The position numbers were made by a program, and so were the translations under genes. Positions 59,632-64,000 of a stretch of 64,000 bases of DNA are shown piece after piece. Each line of letters opens with the position of its first letter. Position 1 is the first letter of the stretch. The DNA is taken from the NCBI RefSeq assembly GCF_003054175.1, contig NZ_QBKN01000012.1:1-64000 (forward strand), in the 5' to 3' direction. The stretch is from Allosediminivita pacifica. GTDB lineage: Bacteria > Pseudomonadota > Alphaproteobacteria > Rhodobacterales > Rhodobacteraceae. The notes under the pieces were generated by a model. It was not told the origin of the DNA, did no database searches, and saw nothing but the letters and a program-made list of their open reading frames with translations.

Positions 59632-61197
59632 ATGAGGAAGGCGATACTGATGGCGATGACGGGAGTGGCGTGCTCGGCCGGGCTGGCCATGGCGCAGCCG
59701 GTGGCAGAGACCGAGAGCGGCGCGGTGCGGGGCCGGCTTGAAAGTGGGGTCGAGAGCTTCAAGGGCATCCCCTTTGCCGCCCCGCCGGTCGGCGCGCTGC
59801 GCTGGCGGGCGCCTGTGCCGCCGGAGCCTTGGGAGGGCGAGCGGGACGCCACGGCCTTTGGCCACGACTGCATGCAGCTGCCATTCCCGAGCGACGCGGC
59901 GCCGCTGGGCACCGAGCCCGCCGAGGATTGCCTTGTCATGAATGTCTGGCGTCCCGAAGGGGCCCAGCCGGGCGACGACCTGCCGGTGATCCTGTGGATC
60001 TACGGCGGCGGCTTCGTGAATGGCGGCTCTTCGGCCAAGGTCTATGACGGGTCGGCATTTGCGGAGCGGGACGTGGTCTTCGTGTCCTTCAACTACCGCG
60101 TTGGGCGCTTCGGCTTCTTCGCGCACCCGGCGCTGAGCGCGGCGCGCGAGGGGCCGCTGGGCAACTACGGCTTGATGGACCAGCGCGCGGCGCTGGAGTG
60201 GGTGGCGCGCAACGTGGGCCGCTTTGGCGGGGATGCCGAGAACATCACGGTCATGGGCGAGTCCGCGGGCGGCATCTCGGTGCTGCACCTGCTGCGCGAC
60301 CCGGAGGTGCGGACGCGCATCGCGCGGGCGGTGGTCATGTCGGGCGCGGGGCGGTCCGAGGGGGCCATGGCGCCGCGCGACATGGTGCAGGACCGCGAGG
60401 GGCGGCCCTCGGCCGAGACACTGGGCATGGCCTTTGCCGAGGACAAGGGGGTCGAGGGCACCGGGCCCGATGCGCTGGCGGCCCTGCGGGCGCTGCCCGC
60501 CGAGGAGGTGGTCTCGGGGCTGAACATGGCCGACATGCAGGGCAGCAGCTTTTCGCCCTATTTCCGCGAGAACCGTACGCATTTCAACGGCAACGAGGAC
60601 ATGTTCGCTGCCGGAAGCGCGCCCGACGACATCCCGGTGATGATCGGGGCGACGAGTGCCGACCTCGGCTTCATGGGGGGCGAGAGCAAGGACGAGATCT
60701 TTGCCGCTTTCGGCGCGCGGGCGGAGGAGGCGCGGCAGGCCTACGATCCCGACGGCGCGCTGGGCGTGGGCGAGTTGCGGGCGGCGATCGGGGGCGATCT
60801 GCTGATGATCGAGCCCGCGCGCTACGTGGCGCGCGGCTTTGCCGGGGCCGGGGCGCCGACCTATTATTACCGCTTTTCCTACGTGGCCGAGAGCGCGCAG
60901 GGGGCGGGCGCGCGCGGGGCGCCGCACGCCTCGGAGATCCCGTTCTTCTTCCGCACCATCGACGCGCGCTACGCGGAGGCCGTGACGGCGCAGGACCGTG
61001 CGGTGGCGGAACGGGTGAACGACTACGTGGTGAATTTTGCCCGGACGGGAGTGCCCGAGGCGGAAGATGCGCCGGAGTGGCCCGTGATCGGCGACGAGGA
61101 CCGGATGCTGGATTTCGCGGCGGACGGCGGCGTCACCGTCGGGCCGGATCCCTGGCAGGACCGGCTGGATCTGGTCCGGGAACTGGTCGGGAACTGA
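59632..61197 (+). CDS. Exported type-B carboxylesterase (alpha/beta hydrolase)
   Basis: A 521-residue carboxylesterase. A signal peptide (AILMAMTGVACSAGLAMAQ) precedes the family motifs: GIPFAAPPVGALRWRAP, EDCLVMNVWRP, the oxyanion-hole GGGF in VILWIYGGGFVNGGS near residue 125, and the nucleophile elbow GESAGG near residue 205. The catalytic His lies in RGAPHASEIPFFF near residue 430; an acidic partner is expected near residue 330. It hydrolyses ester bonds of unknown substrates in the periplasm or outside. The ATG at 59632 starts the signal peptide. It is monocistronic and ends at a strong hairpin. Confidence 0.9.
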   Translation: MRKAILMAMTGVACSAGLAMAQPVAETESGAVRGRLESGVESFKGIPFAAPPVGALRWRAPVPPEPWEGERDATAFGHDCMQLPFPSDAAPLGTEPAEDCLVMNVWRPEGAQPGDDLPVILWIYGGGFVNGGSSAKVYDGSAFAERDVVFVSFNYRVGRFGFFAHPALSAAREGPLGNYGLMDQRAALEWVARNVGRFGGDAENITVMGESAGGISVLHLLRDPEVRTRIARAVVMSGAGRSEGAMAPRDMVQDREGRPSAETLGMAFAEDKGVEGTGPDALAALRALPAEEVVSGLNMADMQGSSFSPYFRENRTHFNGNEDMFAAGSAPDDIPVMIGATSADLGFMGGESKDEIFAAFGARAEEARQAYDPDGALGVGELRAAIGGDLLMIEPARYVARGFAGAGAPTYYYRFSYVAESAQGAGARGAPHASEIPFFFRTIDARYAEAVTAQDRAVAERVNDYVVNFARTGVPEAEDAPEWPVIGDEDRMLDFAADGGVTVGPDPWQDRLDLVRELVGN

Positions 61198-61213
61198 GCC
61201 GCCGGGGCCGGAA

Positions 61214-61242
61214 AACGCCCCTGCGGGTGGCGCAGGGGCGTT
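61214..61242. terminator. Bidirectional hairpin between esterase and DUF1127 genes
   Basis: AACGCCCCTGCG-GGTGG-CGCAGGGGCGTT has a perfect 12-bp stem. The A and T ends on either side make it usable by both convergent transcripts. Confidence 0.8.
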
Positions 61243-61262
61243 CGGCCCGCCCGGTCACGCGA

Positions 61263-61481
61263 TCACTCGAAAGGCAGGTCGGGGCGGCGCCTCAGATCGG
61301 CGCGGGTGAGGCCCACGTCGTCGAGCAGGTAGTCGGGCAACGTTTCGAGCTTGCGGCAGTCGCGGTTGTGGCGGTGCAGGTCGCGCAGGGCATTCCAGAG
61401 TGCGCTGAGCCCCGTGCGCAGGCCGCGGCGCCGGCGGGGGCCGAAGGCACTCATGCCGCCGGATGTGTTGATGTTGACCAT
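61263..61481 (-). CDS. Small DUF1127 (YjiS-like) protein
   Basis: A 72-residue basic protein whose C-terminal half is the DUF1127 motif: ALRDLHRHNRDCRKLETLPDYLLDDVGLTRADL, with the typical R-x-L-x-x-L-x-D-x-L-L-x-D-x-G-L/I. Small alphaproteobacterial proteins of this type, some RNA-binding, affect phosphate, carbon and RNA metabolism. AAGGAA precedes the ATG at 61481. It lies downstream of the STAS gene in the same direction. Confidence 0.82.
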   Translation of the reverse strand: MVNINTSGGMSAFGPRRRRGLRTGLSALWNALRDLHRHNRDCRKLETLPDYLLDDVGLTRADLRRRPDLPFE

Positions 61482-61518
61482 CGGAAATTTCCTTTTTTGA
61501 AAGTTGGTTGCGGCGGGG

Positions 61519-62013
61519 TCAAGCCACGCGACTGCGCGGCCCGGTTCCCGGGTCGGCGAGGCGGTCGCAGCCCGCCGAGAGGCGGGGGGCGAGATCATCC
61601 GGCGCCGCCCCGAGCGCCGGGCGGGTGAGGGTCTCGGCCATGGAGACCTTCATCTGCGAGGGGTGCGTCGCGGCCGCGGCCGAAAGCGCGCGGACCGCGA
61701 CCTGGATGCTGGGTTCGAAGGCGAGCAGGTGTTCGAAGCTGGCCCGGGTCAGGAAGCTCTCCTTGTCGGGCGTGGCGCCGCAGAGGCACAGCTCGCCCCC
61801 CGCCGCCTGCATCAGCTTGGCGCCGACGACCAGCCCGCGGATGCCAGCGCGCGTCAGCGTGTCGAGCGCCGAGAGATCGACCGCGACATGGCGCCAGCCT
61901 TCGCGGATCGCGGCGACCAGCGCATCGCAGAGGGGGCCGGTGGAGCGGGAGTCGAGCGTGCCGCGCGGGCCCACGACGAGGATGCCCTCCGAGACGTACA
62001 TGGTGAAATTCAT
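61519..62013 (-). CDS. STAS-domain protein lacking the phosphorylatable serine
   Basis: A 164-residue protein. The STAS domain is residues 1-105 (GILVVGPRGTLDSRSTGPLCDALVAAI, HVAVDLSALDTLTRAGIRGLVVGAKLM, GELCLCGATPD). Where SpoIIAA-type antagonists read D-S-S-G-L, this reads T-R-A-G-I, so the phospho-acceptor Ser is Ala. It cannot be regulated in the classical way. The C-terminal 60 residues are low-complexity and probably disordered. It lies 60 nt downstream of the P450 gene in the same direction. Its partner kinase or sigma factor is not in the window. Confidence 0.72.
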   Translation of the reverse strand: MNFTMYVSEGILVVGPRGTLDSRSTGPLCDALVAAIREGWRHVAVDLSALDTLTRAGIRGLVVGAKLMQAAGGELCLCGATPDKESFLTRASFEHLLAFEPSIQVAVRALSAAAATHPSQMKVSMAETLTRPALGAAPDDLAPRLSAGCDRLADPGTGPRSRVA

Positions 62014-62073
62014 TGGACAATCCTTTGGTTGAAAATGGTTGGCGGCCGGGGCCGCCGGTCGTGAAACGGGGTG

Positions 62074-63297
62074 TCAACCGATGCGGACCTGCATCGCGGT
62101 GATCTGGCGGATGCCGCCGAAGCCGAGCATGCGCGGGGTGCGTTCGAGGGTGATCTGCGGCGCCGCGTCGAGCAGGGCGGCAAGGCCCTCTTCCATCTCG
62201 ATGCGGGCGAGCATCTCGCCGATGCAGCGGTGCGCGCCCATGCCGAAGGCGAGGTGCAGCCGAGGGTGGTCGGTGCGGGTGATGTCGAAGCGGTCGGGGT
62301 CGGCGTACATGGCGGGATCGCGCATGGCCGAGAGCAGGCTGAGACGCAGCACCGAGCCCGCGGGCAGGTCATGGCCCGAGACCTGCAGGTCCTCGGTGGC
62401 GAGCAGCGTGAGGTTGCCGGCCACCGGCTCGTAGCGCAGGGCCTCGGCGACGGCGCCGGGGATCAGGCCGCGGTCGGCGCGCACGGCCTCCCAGTTACCG
62501 GGCGTCCTGAGCAGCAGCGCGACCAGCATCGAGAAGCTCGCACGGGTGGTGTCGCTGCCGGCGATGACGAGCCCGACGACCTGATGGACCAGAACTTCGA
62601 AGGTGACGGTGGGGTCCTGCTTCCAGTTGGTGACGAGTTCCGAGAGCATGTCGTCCTGCGGGCGCGACAGGCGGGCGCGCAGGTGGGCCTCGACGTAGGC
62701 GCAGAGGGCGCTGCAGGCGCGTTCGATGTCGGCGTGGTCCTCGACCGGGTAGACCGGCGAGACGGCGCGCGAGACCTGGTAGACCCACTGGGTGAAGACC
62801 GGCGCCTCGGAGGGCGGCAGACCCAGGAGCGCGGCGATCATGTGGGCGGGGACGCGGGCGGACATCAGGTCGGTGAAGTCGAAGCCTGCGCCGCGGGGCA
62901 GGTCGCCGACGATGCGGTTGGCGACGGCGCGGATGCGCGGGCGCTCGGCGGCGATGCGGCGGTGGGCGAAGCTGCGTGCGAAGAGCCCGCGCTTGGTGCG
63001 GTGGCCGCGGTCGTTGGCGAAAAGCATGAAGTCGGTGAGAAGCCGCGCGGTGACGCCCTCGGGGACGCCCGAGATACGAACGTATTCGTGCCCCTCGGCC
63101 TGGCGCGTGCCGCGGCCCTGGCGGGCCAGCAGGTCGAGCACGTCGCCCGCGCGCAGCGCCATGTAGACGTTCGGGCCCATGGCGATCACCCCGTGGTCGC
63201 GACGGAGCGCGGCGAGGGGCGCGAGGGGATCCTCGCGCAGGAGCGCGGGGTCGACGTGGGGCGGTCGGGGCGTAACGGTAGTGGCAGGGGTGGTCAT
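62074..63297 (-). CDS. Cytochrome P450
   Basis: A 407-residue soluble bacterial P450. The I-helix oxygen-binding motif is VIAGSDTTRASFSM near residue 245. The E-x-x-R is in VAEALRYEPVAGN near residue 285. The heme loop is LAFGMGAHRCIGEMLARIEME near residue 350, with the thiolate Cys. It hydroxylates an unknown substrate with electrons from a ferredoxin and its reductase, none of which is encoded nearby. The ATG at 63297 follows CGGAG; an upstream frame to 63534 is Arg/Pro-rich and improbable. It is divergent from the BTAD-type regulator, which may control it. Confidence 0.92.
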   Translation of the reverse strand: MTTPATTVTPRPPHVDPALLREDPLAPLAALRRDHGVIAMGPNVYMALRAGDVLDLLARQGRGTRQAEGHEYVRISGVPEGVTARLLTDFMLFANDRGHRTKRGLFARSFAHRRIAAERPRIRAVANRIVGDLPRGAGFDFTDLMSARVPAHMIAALLGLPPSEAPVFTQWVYQVSRAVSPVYPVEDHADIERACSALCAYVEAHLRARLSRPQDDMLSELVTNWKQDPTVTFEVLVHQVVGLVIAGSDTTRASFSMLVALLLRTPGNWEAVRADRGLIPGAVAEALRYEPVAGNLTLLATEDLQVSGHDLPAGSVLRLSLLSAMRDPAMYADPDRFDITRTDHPRLHLAFGMGAHRCIGEMLARIEMEEGLAALLDAAPQITLERTPRMLGFGGIRQITAMQVRIG

Positions 63298-63616
63298 GGC
63301 GGTCTCCGGTCGGGAATGGCGATGCGCCCATGCTGCCTGCCGCCGTCGGGGCGGGAGGGCGTGCCGGATCATCGCCGTGGCTGTCGCCGGAGCGTTTCGC
63401 GCCTCGGCGTTGTCGCCAGCGTTGTCATGGCGGTGGTAAAAGGATCTGAGGGCCGTTGTTTCGCCGTGGAGGGGGCGGTGCGGCTTGCGACGTTCCGGGG
63501 GCGTCGCTAGGGGAACGCAATTCGCCTGCCCCAAGGGAATGGCGGTTCGGTTATTAAGCTATAGGTTGCGGGGCCGGCCTGTCGGCGCCTGTGAGCTCAT
63601 TCGGGAGGGAAGTGCA

Positions 63617-64000
63617 TTGGCCGAACTCGAGATCTCTCTGATGGGGGAATTGCGCGTCTTCTCGGAGGGCGAGGAGATGCCGCTGCCGGCCTCGCGCAAG
63701 GCGCGGGCCCTGCTGGGATTCCTCGTGGCGACGGGCCGGCCGCACCGGCGGGAGAGGCTGTGCGAGCTGTTCTGGGACCTGCCCGACGATCCCAAGGCGG
63801 CGCTGCGCTGGTCGCTGTCGAAACTGCGCAAGGTGGTGGATGCGCCGGACCGGGTCTGCATCGTGTCGGATCGCGAGCGTGTGTCCTTCGCGCAGAACCG
63901 GGCGCGGGTGGACATCCACGAGATCCAGGCGGCTTTGCGGGATCGCGAGGGGCATTGCGGTTTCGAGGAGCTGGAGGAGATGGCGCGGTCGCTCGACGGG
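63617..64000 (+). CDS. N-terminal part of a BTAD/SARP-like transcriptional regulator (cut by window end)
   Basis: A frame starting with TTG at 63617, after GGGAGGGAA, stays open to the window end (128 codons). It reads ELEISLMGELRVFSEGEEM, LPASRKARALLGFLVATGR and RRERLCELFWDLPDDPKAALRWSLSKLRKVV. This is the winged-helix plus early BTAD arrangement of SARP-like regulators, often followed by tetratricopeptide or cyclase domains in alphaproteobacteria. An internal ATG at 63641 is an alternative start. The rare TTG explains why a simple ATG scan would miss it. Confidence 0.75.
   Translation, partial: MAELEISLMGELRVFSEGEEMPLPASRKARALLGFLVATGRPHRRERLCELFWDLPDDPKAALRWSLSKLRKVVDAPDRVCIVSDRERVSFAQNRARVDIHEIQAALRDREGHCGFEELEEMARSLDG

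Overview
The window looks like chromosomal DNA of a Rhodobacteraceae (Roseobacter-group) alphaproteobacterium. The grounds are the high GC content, a roseobacter-type eut/asnR/ssd/atf gene order, phasin and 'antifreeze'-type phasin-like proteins, a fused MrpAB antiporter, CtrA-like TTAAC-N5-GTTAA sites and a PhaR-type CTGC-N3-GCAG box. No rRNA, tRNA, CRISPR array, insertion sequence or phage gene was seen. Most genes are intact, in tight operons, and metabolic, respiratory or transport in nature.

Layout. 0-1.1 kb (minus): a small signalling operon, STAS protein - CheY - stand-alone Hpt - a further gene cut by the window edge. 1.3-1.9 kb: TRIC/UPF0126 channel. 2.0-8.3 kb (minus): a compact catabolic operon resembling the ectoine/hydroxyectoine genes eutB-eutC-asnR-ssd-(oxidoreductase)-atf, but without the ectoine ring hydrolase, deacetylase or TRAP transporter. 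8.3-9.9 kb: FUSC permease with its MarR regulator. 10.1-11.2 kb: exported transglutaminase-like protein. 11.7-23.7 kb: a sugar locus. A divergent LacI regulator faces a cytoplasmic TIM-barrel isomerase, a Gfo/Idh/MocA dehydrogenase and a ribose-type ABC importer. These are followed by genes for exported proteins: two TIM-barrel isomerase-like proteins, a GMC dehydrogenase with its Tat subunit, and a DUF1080 (3-keto-disaccharide hydrolase) protein. The set suggests periplasmic 3-oxidation and cleavage of a glycoside, then uptake of the product.

24.0-29.9 kb: a complete Mrp/Mnh cation/proton antiporter (A/B fusion, C, D, E, F, G). 30.0-32.5 kb: GH3 glycosidase with a PA14 insert. 32.8-33.8 kb: orphan ACR3-type arsenite efflux gene. 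34.1-39.7 kb: a sensor kinase gene broken by an in-frame TAG, then a PqiA-PqiA-PqiB-PqiC lipid-transport operon with PqiA split into two genes. 40.1-45.5 kb: LysR regulator divergent from a Rieske oxygenase, its reductase and an FMN/FAD demethylase (betaine or N-methylproline type catabolism). 45.8-49.5 kb: phasin, YihY membrane protein, aldo/keto reductase and a stress-type SDR.

50.0-57.9 kb: a cytochrome bo-type quinol oxidase operon (cyoABCD, minus) diverges from a three-subunit gluconate-2-dehydrogenase-type complex (Tat subunit, GMC flavoprotein, triheme cytochrome c). Periplasmic sugar oxidation and the terminal oxidase therefore lie side by side. 58.4-64.0 kb: an unrecognised one-TM protein, an exported type-B carboxylesterase, a DUF1127 protein, a STAS protein lacking its phospho-serine, a cytochrome P450 and the start of a BTAD/SARP-like regulator.

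Two intergenic regions (45.5 and 58.0 kb) carry the same 86-bp element with no length difference: a GGGACA-type palindrome, a CtrA-like site and a TGTCCCGCGG end. This repeat, the glycoside-oxidation locus and the reduced eut operon are the most interesting items.
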